Both the position numbers and the translations under genes were made by a program. Of a stretch of DNA of 64,000 bases, positions 38,665 through 47,675 are shown piece after piece. Position 1 is the first letter of the stretch. Each line of letters starts with the position of its first letter. Below the pieces are notes generated by a model. That model had not been told where the DNA came from. It searched no databases and was given only the letters and a program-made list of their open reading frames with translations. Source of the stretch: UBA830 sp002295635 (GTDB taxonomy: Bacteria > Pseudomonadota > Alphaproteobacteria > MPNO01 > UBA830); NCBI GenBank assembly GCA_002295635.1, contig DBHK01000006.1, forward strand, positions 104,468-168,467, in the 5' to 3' direction.

Positions 38665-40055
38665 TTTTTCAAAAATTGCCGTGCTCGAACAAGAATGTCG
38701 AGCGCCTTGAAGGCATCCTCAATTAACGGAAATGTCGGCACGCCGCGAGGTTCGAGAAATGCCTTTGCCTCCTCGTTGCAGGCGTGTTCTCCACTGAAAG
38801 ATATATAAACAGGCTTACTTCGATGCTTTTTCGCCAGTTTTGGAATAAAATCTAGGGCCGGCATACCGAGTTCCTTAGTCAAAATCATAATCGATACAAC
38901 CGCGTCGACGTTGGGATCCTTGAGCACGGCTTCCATGGCTTCCTGGTAGGCAAATTCCATTCCATGCACAGTTGCGCTAGGAAAAATATCGACCGGATTA
39001 CCAAGCCGGATAAACGGCGGGCTAATTTCCATCAGCCGTCCCATCGTCGTCGACTCCAATTCGGGAAAACAGAGGTTGAGACGCTGGCGGCAGAGATCAT
39101 TTATATGAACGATAAACGCGCCCGACGGCGAGACGAAACCCACCCGGTTTCCAGCTGGTATTGGCATTGACGCAACCGCCTTCGCCGCTAGAAACAGGTG
39201 CGAGAATTCCTCAATCCTTACTATGCCCGCCTGTCGCAGAGCACCATCAAGAATTCGGTCGTCAGATCCCATTGACGCGGTGTGAGAAAGTGCCGCCGCC
39301 GCGCCGTCGGCGGTCGCACCGCCCTTGAGAAGGATTACTGGCTTTTCGGGCGTCACCTGCTTGGCGATTTCTATAAACTCGCGAGGTCGGCGAATGTTCT
39401 CCAAGTAAAAGAATATTGATTTGGTATGTTTATCAGTCGAAAGGAATTCAAAAACGTCGGTTTCGTCTATATCGACCGTGTTACCGAGCCCGATACATCG
39501 AGAAACCCCGTAATTTTCTGCTGACATAATATGCTTCATCATCGCACCGGTGAAATTCCCCGTCTGCGCCACATAAGAGATTCCACCCGTCGGAATTTTT
39601 CCAAGTGGAAAAAAACTGGAGGTAAAATTAGAGGGTGTCGAAATATGACCGGCGGTGTTAGGGCCGAGGATCCGCACGCCAGTCTCCCGCGCAGCGGATT
39701 CCAATTTATTCTGTAAGTCCTCCCCGGCGTGGTCGACTTCGGCAAACCCGCCCGCGACCAACACGATAGAACCAATCTTTCGCTCAGCACATTCACGCAC
39801 CGCCTGCGGTGTCGCCTGCGCCGGCAGGATGACTATAGCGAGATCAATCCCGCTCGGCAGTTCCTCAATAGTCTTAAACACCTTAAGACCTAACAAACAG
39901 CCGCCGCGCGGATTAACTGGGTGTATGGCTCCCTCGTAGCCGTTAGAAAGCATGTTTTCTATCACTACTCGACCTGGTTTGCCCTTGGTCGTCGATGCGC
40001 CGATAACGGCGACGTTGCGGGGAGAGAAAAAGCGTCGAAGATTGCGTTTAGTCAT
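38661..40055 (-). CDS. NDP-forming acyl-CoA synthetase, CoA-binding alpha subunit
   Basis: 464 residues. An N-terminal CoA-binding Rossmann domain (FSPRNVAVIGASTTKGKPGR) and two succinyl-CoA-ligase-like domains. The phosphorylated His of the family can be placed at H258 in ALSHTASMGSDD. Such enzymes interconvert an acyl-CoA, phosphate and ADP with the acid, CoA and ATP. The alpha and beta parts are separate genes here rather than one fused protein; the beta subunit is directly upstream with an eight-base overlap. The acyl group is unknown. Confidence 0.87.
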   Translation of the reverse strand: MTKRNLRRFFSPRNVAVIGASTTKGKPGRVVIENMLSNGYEGAIHPVNPRGGCLLGLKVFKTIEELPSGIDLAIVILPAQATPQAVRECAERKIGSIVLVAGGFAEVDHAGEDLQNKLESAARETGVRILGPNTAGHISTPSNFTSSFFPLGKIPTGGISYVAQTGNFTGAMMKHIMSAENYGVSRCIGLGNTVDIDETDVFEFLSTDKHTKSIFFYLENIRRPREFIEIAKQVTPEKPVILLKGGATADGAAAALSHTASMGSDDRILDGALRQAGIVRIEEFSHLFLAAKAVASMPIPAGNRVGFVSPSGAFIVHINDLCRQRLNLCFPELESTTMGRLMEISPPFIRLGNPVDIFPSATVHGMEFAYQEAMEAVLKDPNVDAVVSIMILTKELGMPALDFIPKLAKKHRSKPVYISFSGEHACNEEAKAFLEPRGVPTFPLIEDAFKALDILVRARQFLKK

Positions 40056-40758
40056 TTTTTATCCCCGACGGTTTAAGAATGACTAGGCCATCAACAGCAA
40101 CCGGGCATTTGCCAGAAATGATAAGAGGATTGATGTCAATCTCAGCTATATCGGGGATATCATGAGCTACCTTACCAACTGCAACAATCGTCCGGGCCAG
40201 CAGAGCTCGGTCTACCCGGGGCAACCCGCGTACAGAGTCCAGAATCTTTGCCGCCCGAATCTCGGACATCATTTGCCTCGCATCGGTAATTCTTAGCGGC
40301 GCAAGCCGGAAGGCAACGTCTTCAAGAACCTCGGTAAAAATACCCCCGAGACCAAACATTACTGAAGGTCCGAACTGATCGTCGCGTATCATTCCGACCA
40401 TCAACTCGCGGTCTCCACTCACCATCTCCTGAACCAGAAAGCCGCCACTAAAGTTTTCCCCCGTGCGGGACTTCAGCTTTCTAAAAGCGTTCGCTACTTC
40501 TTTTGCGGAGCTGAGACCTACCACCACTAGCCCCGCTTCAGTCTTGTGCTGAAGGTCGTGGGAACAACCCTTTAGAACGACAGGATATCCGATTCGATCA
40601 GCCGCTACTCGAGCATCTTTTGCCGTATAGACAAGGCGTTCCCGCGTAATAGGCACACCATATGCGGCAAGGACCCTTTTACTTTCATATTCGGAAAGCG
40701 CACCGTGACCCGCCTTTATGGACCGTGCAACCAAACGCTTAGCGGCTTCGAATTGCAC
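40048..40758 (-). CDS. NDP-forming acyl-CoA synthetase, ATP-grasp beta subunit
   Basis: 236 residues of the ATP-grasp_5 type. The block LSEYESKRVLAAYGVPITRERLV starts the domain, GYPVVLKGCSHDLQHKTEAGLVV binds nucleotide, and AEIDINPLIIS near the C-terminus is the usual metal/ATP motif. It is first in the operon beta-alpha-thioesterase, all overlapping, so the products are very likely made in fixed proportion. The gene upstream, mlaA, is divergent across a 447-base spacer. Confidence 0.87.
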   Translation of the reverse strand: MQFEAAKRLVARSIKAGHGALSEYESKRVLAAYGVPITRERLVYTAKDARVAADRIGYPVVLKGCSHDLQHKTEAGLVVVGLSSAKEVANAFRKLKSRTGENFSGGFLVQEMVSGDRELMVGMIRDDQFGPSVMFGLGGIFTEVLEDVAFRLAPLRITDARQMMSEIRAAKILDSVRGLPRVDRALLARTIVAVGKVAHDIPDIAEIDINPLIISGKCPVAVDGLVILKPSGIKND

Positions 40759-41205
40759 GCTTATCTCCTTTGCTATTAGTCAATTCCACAGACGGTTTAC
40801 AGAGGCCAGCCCACTGTCGCTAGCTTAATTTGTCTCGCTTTGAATAGTCTCGCTCTTCGTGTTTGGCAATGTTTTCAAAACTGAAATTATACTTATAAGG
40901 TTTCTATGTTAGACCAAGCGCTAGAACGACGCTCGATGAAAGGGTGAACTTTTTTGAAAAAATACGTGATTAAGGACTTGCACCAAGTGCAATTCCTAGT
41001 CACAACCGTGCACGGGTAATGATCGTAAGTCTGTAATACGCTGGATAAGGGTGATTTTTAGCTCATATTAGGCGCAAAAAACGATCCCCGCTTATGTTGT
41101 AAAAAATTGTGTCGAGTCGGATTTTAGCTTAGTGTCAAAGGGCTGAATTTTAGTAGTGATAAATTATGTTCGGGTGTTGTTTAACCAATTAAGAGGCGTT
41201 TTCTC
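40759..41205. promoter_or_regulatory. Divergent promoter region with a TTGCAC palindrome
   Basis: 447 bases between the acyl-CoA synthetase operon and mlaA, which are transcribed apart. No reading frame is convincing. TTGCACCAAGTGCAA at 40978-40992 is an inverted repeat with 6-base arms and a 3-base centre, placed near the middle, as an operator serving either side would be. Just before mlaA is an AAGAGG ribosome site. No promoter can be named with confidence. Confidence 0.4.
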
Positions 41206-42036
41206 GTGAGCGTGAGAGGTAAATTCAAAAATTGGGCTTACAGCACATTTCTTTCATTGGCTTGTGCCGGCATTTTACTTTCAGGCTGTGCTACCGCACC
41301 ACCGCCTGAGGATAAGGAAGCTACTGCCGCATTCAAAGAAGCGAATGATCCCTACGAGCCATTCAACCGAGCGATGTGGGAATTCAATCTTGGACTAGAC
41401 AAAGTAATCCTGCGACCGGTCACGTCGGTTTACCTAGCGATTGTTCCCGATCCAATGCAAAACTCTGTTCATAATTTTCTTCAAAACCTCCGTGGTCCGG
41501 TCATCTTCGTTAATGATCTATTCCAAGGTGACTTGGACCGTGCAGAAACAACGCTGCTGCGCTTCACCATGAATTCCACAATCGGCGTCCTAGGAATTTT
41601 TGATGTAGCCTCCGAACTCGGTTATGAGGGTCATGATGAAGACTTTGGACAGACCCTTGCAAAGGGAGGGGTAGAGCCAGGTCCTTATCTAGTATTACCC
41701 ATATTCGGACCGTCCAATCCGCGGGATGGTGTAGGTCTTGTGGCCGATATGCTGATTGACCCATTTACATGGTTAACGCCTCTCGAATTCCGTATCGGAC
41801 GAGCTATGGCTACCGCTGTAGATAAGCGTGCCAGAAATTTCGATCAAATTAACGATATGGAGAAGAACTCTCTAGACTTCTACTCGGCCGTTCGTAGCCT
41901 TTATCGTCAGAAACGTCGTGATGAAATTAACAACGGCGCGCCGATGGAGAATAACTCCGTACCGGGTAGTCTCTCGGTCTTGCCCGAAGACAAACCCGAA
42001 GACCAGCAGAGTGAAGCAGCGCCGATCGGTCAGTAG
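41206..42036 (+). CDS. mlaA: MlaA/VacJ outer membrane lipoprotein
   Basis: 276 residues. The lipoprotein signal peptide ends in LLSGC with C28 as lipidation site. The body is the MlaA family: DPYEPFNRAMWEFNLGLDKVILRPV, then FVNDLFQGDLDRAETTLLRF and LPIFGPSNPRDGVGLVADMLIDP. MlaA removes misplaced phospholipids from the outer leaflet and passes them to MlaC. The start is GTG with an AAGAGG site upstream. The C-terminal 40 residues are acidic and low complexity. mlaC follows after one base. Confidence 0.95.
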   Translation: MSVRGKFKNWAYSTFLSLACAGILLSGCATAPPPEDKEATAAFKEANDPYEPFNRAMWEFNLGLDKVILRPVTSVYLAIVPDPMQNSVHNFLQNLRGPVIFVNDLFQGDLDRAETTLLRFTMNSTIGVLGIFDVASELGYEGHDEDFGQTLAKGGVEPGPYLVLPIFGPSNPRDGVGLVADMLIDPFTWLTPLEFRIGRAMATAVDKRARNFDQINDMEKNSLDFYSAVRSLYRQKRRDEINNGAPMENNSVPGSLSVLPEDKPEDQQSEAAPIGQ

Positions 42037-42037
42037 T

Positions 42038-42643
42038 ATGCACCGCAAACCATTTCTTGCGCTTGGCGCGTTTGCTTTGGTCGTGTTCCTGCACACGAGC
42101 CCCGCCGTTGCGTTAGATGGCGAAGCAGAAAATTTTGTAAGGGTAATGGGCAAAAAGGTGTTCGCGTCGCTCGGCGAAAAGGGTATCTCCGATCGAGAAC
42201 GTACAAAGCGTTTCACAGTACTTCTACCGGAAGCTTTAGATCTTGAGTATATTGCGCGCTTCACCCTCGGAAGATACTGGCGGGTTGCGACTGAAGATCA
42301 GAAAATAGAATATACTCGACTATTCAAAAAATTCGTTATTCAGGCATACGCCAATCGTTTCAAGGGGCTAAGCGGGAAGACCTTCAACGTTCTTCACTCG
42401 CGCAGTATTGCAGCTAATCAAGTTCTTGTGCTGTCCGAAATCATTATTCCCAACCAACCCGTCGTTAGAGTCAATTGGCGCGTCCGATCGAAAGAGAATA
42501 CGCACAAAATCACCGACATCATGGTTGAAGGTATTAGCATGAGTGTCACCCAACGTGACGAGTTTGTGTCGGTTATCCGCCAAACGGGTGGTAAGGTTTC
42601 TGGCCTGATCCGGGCGTTACGCAAAAAGACGTCGGGAAATTAA
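42038..42643 (+). CDS. mlaC: MlaC periplasmic phospholipid-binding protein
   Basis: 201 residues from the ATG one base after the mlaA stop. A signal peptide (FLALGAFALVVFLHTSPAVALDG) is followed by the MlaC/Ttg2D fold, with the typical RFTLGRYWRVATEDQKIEYTRLF and KITDIMVEGISMSVTQRDEF. MlaC carries phospholipids across the periplasm between MlaA and the MlaFEDB transporter. The frame is open 40 codons further upstream inside mlaA, but those residues are not a signal peptide and are rejected. The inner-membrane mlaFED genes are not in this window. Confidence 0.92.
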   Translation: MHRKPFLALGAFALVVFLHTSPAVALDGEAENFVRVMGKKVFASLGEKGISDRERTKRFTVLLPEALDLEYIARFTLGRYWRVATEDQKIEYTRLFKKFVIQAYANRFKGLSGKTFNVLHSRSIAANQVLVLSEIIIPNQPVVRVNWRVRSKENTHKITDIMVEGISMSVTQRDEFVSVIRQTGGKVSGLIRALRKKTSGN

Positions 42644-42655
42644 CAGCTCCTGCGT

Positions 42656-44338
42656 TTAGCTGCGAACTAAAGGCTTGTATTTGATACGTCTCGGATTAAC
42701 AGTATCGTCACCCAAGCGCCGCTTGCGGTCTTCTTCGTAATTCTCGTAATTGCCCTCAAACCAAGTTACTTGGCTATCGCCCTCAAAGGCGAGGATGTGA
42801 GTGCAAATCCGATCTAAAAACCATCGATCATGACTAATCACCAACACGCAGCCTGCAAAATCTAGTAATGCGTCTTCAAGTGCCCGAAGAGTGTCCACAT
42901 CCAGATCGTTCGTTGGTTCATCTAGTAAGAGGACATTAGATTGGGATTTCAGCATCTTCGCGAGGTGAACACGATTTCGCTCTCCACCCGATAACTGCCC
43001 AACTTTCTTCTGCTGATCCGGCCCCCGAAAATTGAATGCGCCGCAATATGCGCGGCTTTGCATCTGTTTGTCCCCTAGATGCACTATGTCCTCTCCGCTT
43101 GAAATCTCCTCCCAAACCGTATTATCGTCAGTCAGCACATCACGGTTCTGATCGACATACCCGAGTTCTACCGTTTCGCCGAGACGCAGGGCACCGGAGT
43201 CGGGCTCCTCCTCACCGGTCATCATTCGAAAGAGCGTCGTCTTCCCGGCACCATTCGCGCCTATAATACCGACGATTGCGCCAGGCGGCACTTTGAAATT
43301 CAAATCCTCTATCAAAAGCCGGTCTTCAAAACCCTTATTTAGTCCCTGTGCTTCAATCACAAGATCACCTAAACGCGGCCCGGGAGGAATAATAATTTGG
43401 GCAGATTCCGGCGTTCGTTCCTTTGCCTCAGCAAGTAGCGTCTCGTAGGCTGTAATCCGCGCCTGGTTCTTAGCCTGCCGGGCCCTAGGCGAAGCTTGAA
43501 TCCATTCGCGTTCGCGAGCGACCGTTTTTTGTCGGGCCTTTTCCGTCCTTTCCTCCTGGGCAAGGCGTTTCTGTTTCTGCTCTAACCAACTCGAATAATT
43601 ACCTTCGAAAGGAATGCCCCGGCCCCGATCAACCTCGAGAATCCACCCAGCCACGTTATCCAAAAAATACCGATCATGGGTTACCGCGACGACTGTTCCC
43701 TCATAATTTTCTAAATGATTTTCTAACCATGTGACTGATTCGGCGTCGAGATGATTGGTTGGTTCGTCTAGTAAAAGCAAATCTGGCTGACGTAGCAGTA
43801 GTCGGCATAACGCGACGCGCCTCCTTTCACCACCCGATAGCTTGGTCACGTCAGCGTCCTTTGGTGGACAGCGTAGTGCATCCATCGCTATTTCTAATTT
43901 GCGCTCTAGGTCCCAGCCACCAACCGAGTCGATCCTTTCTTGAAGATTTCCCTGCTTTTCGATCAGCGCTGTCATCTCATCATCTTCCATCGGTTCGGCG
44001 AACTTGGCGCTGATTTCTTCGAATTCTCGGAGCAAGGCGTGAGTTTCGGCCATACCTTCGAGCACGTTACCGTATACATCCTTTTCAGTGTTTAGGTCTG
44101 GTTCCTGTTTGAGGATGCCGACTTCCGCAGTTTCTGCAGCCCAAGCTTCCCCGTTAAACTCGAGGTCCTCCCCGGCCATAATTTTCATTAACGTAGACTT
44201 ACCAGCACCGTTAACACCGAGCACGCCGATTTTCGCACCCGGTAGAAATGCGAGGGTCACATCCTTTAGAACTTCTCGGCCTCCCGGGAAATTTTTGGTG
44301 AGGTTCCGCATTGTGTAGACATACTGGTAGGACGCCAT
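42656..44338 (-). CDS. ettA: Energy-dependent translational throttle EttA (ABC-F ATPase)
   Basis: 560 residues with two ABC ATPase domains and no membrane helices. The first Walker A is GVNGAGKST (about residues 41-49) with signature LSGGERRRVALCRLL; the second is GANGAGKTTL with LSGGERNRVHLAKML. A linker between them contains the charged P-site tRNA interaction motif. EttA binds the ribosomal E site and adjusts the first peptide-bond step to the ATP/ADP state. The length, the two LSGGER motifs and GREVLKDVTLAFLPGAKIGVLG match the EttA subfamily. It converges on mlaC with a 12-base gap. Confidence 0.94.
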   Translation of the reverse strand: MASYQYVYTMRNLTKNFPGGREVLKDVTLAFLPGAKIGVLGVNGAGKSTLMKIMAGEDLEFNGEAWAAETAEVGILKQEPDLNTEKDVYGNVLEGMAETHALLREFEEISAKFAEPMEDDEMTALIEKQGNLQERIDSVGGWDLERKLEIAMDALRCPPKDADVTKLSGGERRRVALCRLLLRQPDLLLLDEPTNHLDAESVTWLENHLENYEGTVVAVTHDRYFLDNVAGWILEVDRGRGIPFEGNYSSWLEQKQKRLAQEERTEKARQKTVAREREWIQASPRARQAKNQARITAYETLLAEAKERTPESAQIIIPPGPRLGDLVIEAQGLNKGFEDRLLIEDLNFKVPPGAIVGIIGANGAGKTTLFRMMTGEEEPDSGALRLGETVELGYVDQNRDVLTDDNTVWEEISSGEDIVHLGDKQMQSRAYCGAFNFRGPDQQKKVGQLSGGERNRVHLAKMLKSQSNVLLLDEPTNDLDVDTLRALEDALLDFAGCVLVISHDRWFLDRICTHILAFEGDSQVTWFEGNYENYEEDRKRRLGDDTVNPRRIKYKPLVRS

Positions 44339-44458
44339 GGCACTGGAAACTCCTGATCAGGCTATATTAATTTTGCTACCCTTGTTACCGCTCCTAATGA
44401 TGATTTTCCAGTATTGGTTTGCTCTTCCCTTAAGGCGAGTACCGCATACAATAATAGT

Positions 44459-46120
44459 ATGCCAAAATTCGATCCTATCTCCGTTCAAATCATACGTAAT
44501 CGCGTGTCTAGCCTGATGGAAGAAATGGAGTACCATTTCTACCGGTCCGGATATTCGACGATCGTCCGCGAATCTCGAGATCTCAGTTGCGTAATAACCG
44601 ACAAACAGGGTCGCCTTGCAGTTGCACCACCGATGTTTTTCCATAGTCCAGTTTATTTCCACCTGATACAGCGGATCCTAGATCTATACGGAACGAACCA
44701 ACTCTCTGAAGGCGATACGCTCGTCTGCAACCATCCCTACGAGGGTAATCTGCCACACGTTCCCGACATGGGGCTGGTCACCCCCATTTTTCATGGGGGA
44801 AAACTCATAGCATTTGCTGCATCAATTTCTCACAAAGCAGACATGGGCGGCGCAGTGCCAGGAAGTACTTGGGGTCAGGCAACAGAATTATTCCATGAGG
44901 GTCTGCTGCTTCCACCGATAAAAATCGTAAAAGGTGGCGTACCTAACACCGATCTTGAGAGGCTAATATCGAGTAATAGTCGGGCACCCGAACTAGTGTT
45001 GGGCGACATGCATGCCCAAATCGGGGTCGCGAGGATCGGGGATAAAGGCGTCAAGCTTTTATGTGACCAGTTCGGAGCGGAAAATTTTATTGACGCCCTA
45101 GACACGGCAATCAAAGCATCGGACCGTCAATTCCGCTCCGCCATAACCTCTCTTCCAGACGGTGAATATGCCTCCGAAGGATTCCTTGATGGAGACGGTG
45201 TATCATCTAAACCGGTGAAGCTGCACGTTCGAATACAGGTGCAAGACGGAAGGATAAATTTCGATTTCTCGGGGTCCGCCTCACAGACGCGTGGCCCGGC
45301 AAATTTGCGTCTGGCGATGGTCGAAGCCTGTGTATTTTATAGTCTGATTGGCTTTCTTAATCCATCAATCCCCTATTCGGATGCCGCCCGCGACGCTATC
45401 TCCTTCAAATTTGGAACCAGTTCGGTGCTGAGCCCAGAGCCGCCGGCACCATGCTCGTCTTATATGAAAACCTGCCACAAACTTGTCGATGTAATACTGC
45501 AAGCATTGCACCCCTTTTTACCAGGCCGCGCCATCGCTAATTCCGGTGGCAGTGGCGGTAGCATTGTCGTCTCCTGGCAGAATCCCACCCCGGGTCGTGT
45601 TAACCAGTACGAGATTTTCGGGTCCTCTTACGGCGCGGGCAAGGCTCATGACGGTACTATCGGCGTCACTACCCATCTGGCAAATCTTTATGCTACCCCG
45701 CTGGAAATTATTGAATCTGAATTCCCTTGCCGAATCACGCGCTACGAAACTGTGCCTGATAGCGGCGGTCCCGGCCAATCGCGCGGCGGGCTTGCCATTC
45801 GGCGAGACTATGAACTATTAGATACCGCAAGCATCGTCTATCGCTCAGACCGCTCTCGGATAGCGCCCAGCGGACTTGCAGGCGGTAAAGAGGGTGCAAA
45901 AAGTAGCTTCCTGCTGTCCCCAGATACCCCTGATCAGAAACAGTACCCATCCTCTTTTCGCGAAACATTCCAACCAGGAACCCGGTTCCGCCTACAGACT
46001 GCAGGAGGGGGTGGATACGGGGATCCGGCTGACCGCGACCGTGATGCACTAGCGCAAGATATTTCCGAAGGGTACGTTACAGCCTTCGCCGCACGCAAAG
46101 ATTATTATTACAGCAATTGA
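44459..46120 (+). CDS. Hydantoinase B/oxoprolinase family protein (unpaired)
   Basis: 553 residues of the HyuB type. Diagnostic blocks are PISVQIIRNRVSSLMEEMEYHF, GDTLVCNHPYEGNLPHVPDM, SHKADMGGAVPGS and the C-terminal FRLQTAGGGGYGDPADRD. HyuB proteins normally work with a HyuA partner to open cyclic amides such as hydantoins, oxoproline or related rings with ATP. Here no hyuA is adjacent: the next genes are a GST and an SDR, and the nearest hyuA (47675) has its own hyuB. The ATG at 44459 is preferred over an in-frame TTG 45 bases upstream because it gives the family N-terminus. Confidence 0.88.
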   Translation: MPKFDPISVQIIRNRVSSLMEEMEYHFYRSGYSTIVRESRDLSCVITDKQGRLAVAPPMFFHSPVYFHLIQRILDLYGTNQLSEGDTLVCNHPYEGNLPHVPDMGLVTPIFHGGKLIAFAASISHKADMGGAVPGSTWGQATELFHEGLLLPPIKIVKGGVPNTDLERLISSNSRAPELVLGDMHAQIGVARIGDKGVKLLCDQFGAENFIDALDTAIKASDRQFRSAITSLPDGEYASEGFLDGDGVSSKPVKLHVRIQVQDGRINFDFSGSASQTRGPANLRLAMVEACVFYSLIGFLNPSIPYSDAARDAISFKFGTSSVLSPEPPAPCSSYMKTCHKLVDVILQALHPFLPGRAIANSGGSGGSIVVSWQNPTPGRVNQYEIFGSSYGAGKAHDGTIGVTTHLANLYATPLEIIESEFPCRITRYETVPDSGGPGQSRGGLAIRRDYELLDTASIVYRSDRSRIAPSGLAGGKEGAKSSFLLSPDTPDQKQYPSSFRETFQPGTRFRLQTAGGGGYGDPADRDRDALAQDISEGYVTAFAARKDYYYSN

Positions 46121-46128
46121 GGAATTTC

Positions 46129-46773
46129 ATGAAGATTGAGCTTTTTTATGCGCCGGGCACCTGCGCGATGGCGCCGTTCATTAATCTTGTCGAGGCTGGC
46201 GCCAACTTCGAGGTACACGCGATGAATTATCGCACCAATGATCACATGTCGCCTGAATACCTAAAAATCAATCCAAAACATAAAGTGCCGTTGTTGATGG
46301 TCGATGGAGAATGCTTAACCGAAACCCCGGCAATCCACATCTGGATGGCCCGAACATTTCCGGATGCCGGACTAATGCCAACGGATGCTTGGGGACAGGC
46401 CCAAGCAGTCTCCCTTCTCTCGTGGGTTTCGGGCGGCATACATCCTTACCTCAGCCGCATCAATAATCCTAAAAAAGTATGCGAAATAGACGGTACCGCA
46501 GAAAACGTAATAGAGCTCGGCTCCGGGTATCTTGAGGAATGCTTCGGGATTGCCAATGAAATTCTTGACGGCAAAGACTACTTGATGGGTGATTATACCG
46601 CACCGGACGCATATTTTTTCTGGGCCGTTCGTCGTTTTACGCAGTTCAAGATGGACCTAAACCGGTTTCCAAACGTGCTTGAATATTTCGAACGCATGCG
46701 GATGCGGCCCAGCGTCGAAAAACTAATGACGTTCGAAAAAACAACAATTGAGGGTTTCAAAAGTGTGGCTTAG
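46129..46773 (+). CDS. Glutathione S-transferase-like protein
   Basis: 214 residues. The thioredoxin-fold N-terminus MKIELFYAPGTCAMAPFINLVEAG has C12 in the position of the active-site Cys of beta-class GSTs, and LTETPAIHIWMARTFPD is the glutathione-binding Thr/Glu-Thr-Pro-Ala-Ile block (usually ESxAI). The C-terminal part is helical. It may conjugate or isomerise an intermediate of the surrounding pathway. A GAGGAA site precedes the ATG at 46129; an in-frame TTG four codons upstream is less likely. Confidence 0.85.
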   Translation: MKIELFYAPGTCAMAPFINLVEAGANFEVHAMNYRTNDHMSPEYLKINPKHKVPLLMVDGECLTETPAIHIWMARTFPDAGLMPTDAWGQAQAVSLLSWVSGGIHPYLSRINNPKKVCEIDGTAENVIELGSGYLEECFGIANEILDGKDYLMGDYTAPDAYFFWAVRRFTQFKMDLNRFPNVLEYFERMRMRPSVEKLMTFEKTTIEGFKSVA

Positions 46774-46901
46774 TCAAAACCAAAAAACATGTGCTTTGAC
46801 CCTAGTTTCGATCCAACGTATTCATTTTACTTGCAAAATACTGGCAGAAACTCCACCGAACTGGGAGTCTACGGATAGAAAGATTTGGGGGCAAAAAAGT
46901 G

Positions 46902-47675
46902 ATGTCTGAATATATGCTTAGTATCGAAGGCAAAGTCGTTATCGTAACTGGCGGTGGCAAAGGAATTGGGCGCGTTTATTGCCGAGAGTTGGCAAAGGCA
47001 GGATGTAAAGTGGTATCCGCCGATATCGACGATGCCGCGAATGCGGAAACTGTCGCCGAAATCCGAGATGCAGGTGGAGAAGCTATAACTGCAACGACAG
47101 ATGTATCGAATGAAGTAGCGACACAGGAAATGGCTGCAAGGACTGTCGACGCGTTCGGTCGAATAGACGGACTAGTCAATAATGCGTCACTAATGAGCGT
47201 GCTAGAACGACGCGACTGGCATCTAATTCCAACCGACGAATGGGATCGGGTTCAAGAGGTGAATTTGCGTGGTCTTTTCCTCTGCTGCAAAGCAGTTTAC
47301 CCGACGATGAAAGAGCAAAACAACGGCACTATTGTGAATATATCCTCAGGCCGTTTCTGGAGCGGCACACCTAACCGTCTGCATTACTCGACTTCAAAAG
47401 CGGGCGTTATAGGATTTACGCGTTCACTCGCGCGGGAAATTGGCCCAGATAACATAACCGTCAATGCGATCACACCCGGCTTCACACTATCAGATACACA
47501 GGTATCTTCGTCCGGCGATTACGCCAAGAACAATGCACCCCCTTCCGATCGCTGCATTCAGCGTCACCAATATCCCGAGGATCTATGTGGTGCTGTCATG
47601 TTCCTCCTATCCCCGGGCGCAAGTTTCATTTCCGGCCAGACCTTGAATGTTGATGGCGGACAACATATGCACTGA
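46902..47675 (+). CDS. Short-chain dehydrogenase/reductase (SDR)
   Basis: 257 residues of the classical SDR family. The nucleotide motif TGGGKGIG is at residues 16-23, with the acidic D41 in SADIDD suggesting NAD. NNAS is at 93-96, and the catalytic Ser/Tyr/Lys are S148 or S149, Y162 and K166 (YSTSK). The C-terminal SGQTLNVDGGQ is standard. It should oxidise or reduce a hydroxyl/keto group of a small substrate. The stop overlaps the start of hyuA by one base (TGATG), tying it to the hydantoinase-type genes. Confidence 0.9.
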   Translation: MSEYMLSIEGKVVIVTGGGKGIGRVYCRELAKAGCKVVSADIDDAANAETVAEIRDAGGEAITATTDVSNEVATQEMAARTVDAFGRIDGLVNNASLMSVLERRDWHLIPTDEWDRVQEVNLRGLFLCCKAVYPTMKEQNNGTIVNISSGRFWSGTPNRLHYSTSKAGVIGFTRSLAREIGPDNITVNAITPGFTLSDTQVSSSGDYAKNNAPPSDRCIQRHQYPEDLCGAVMFLLSPGASFISGQTLNVDGGQHMH

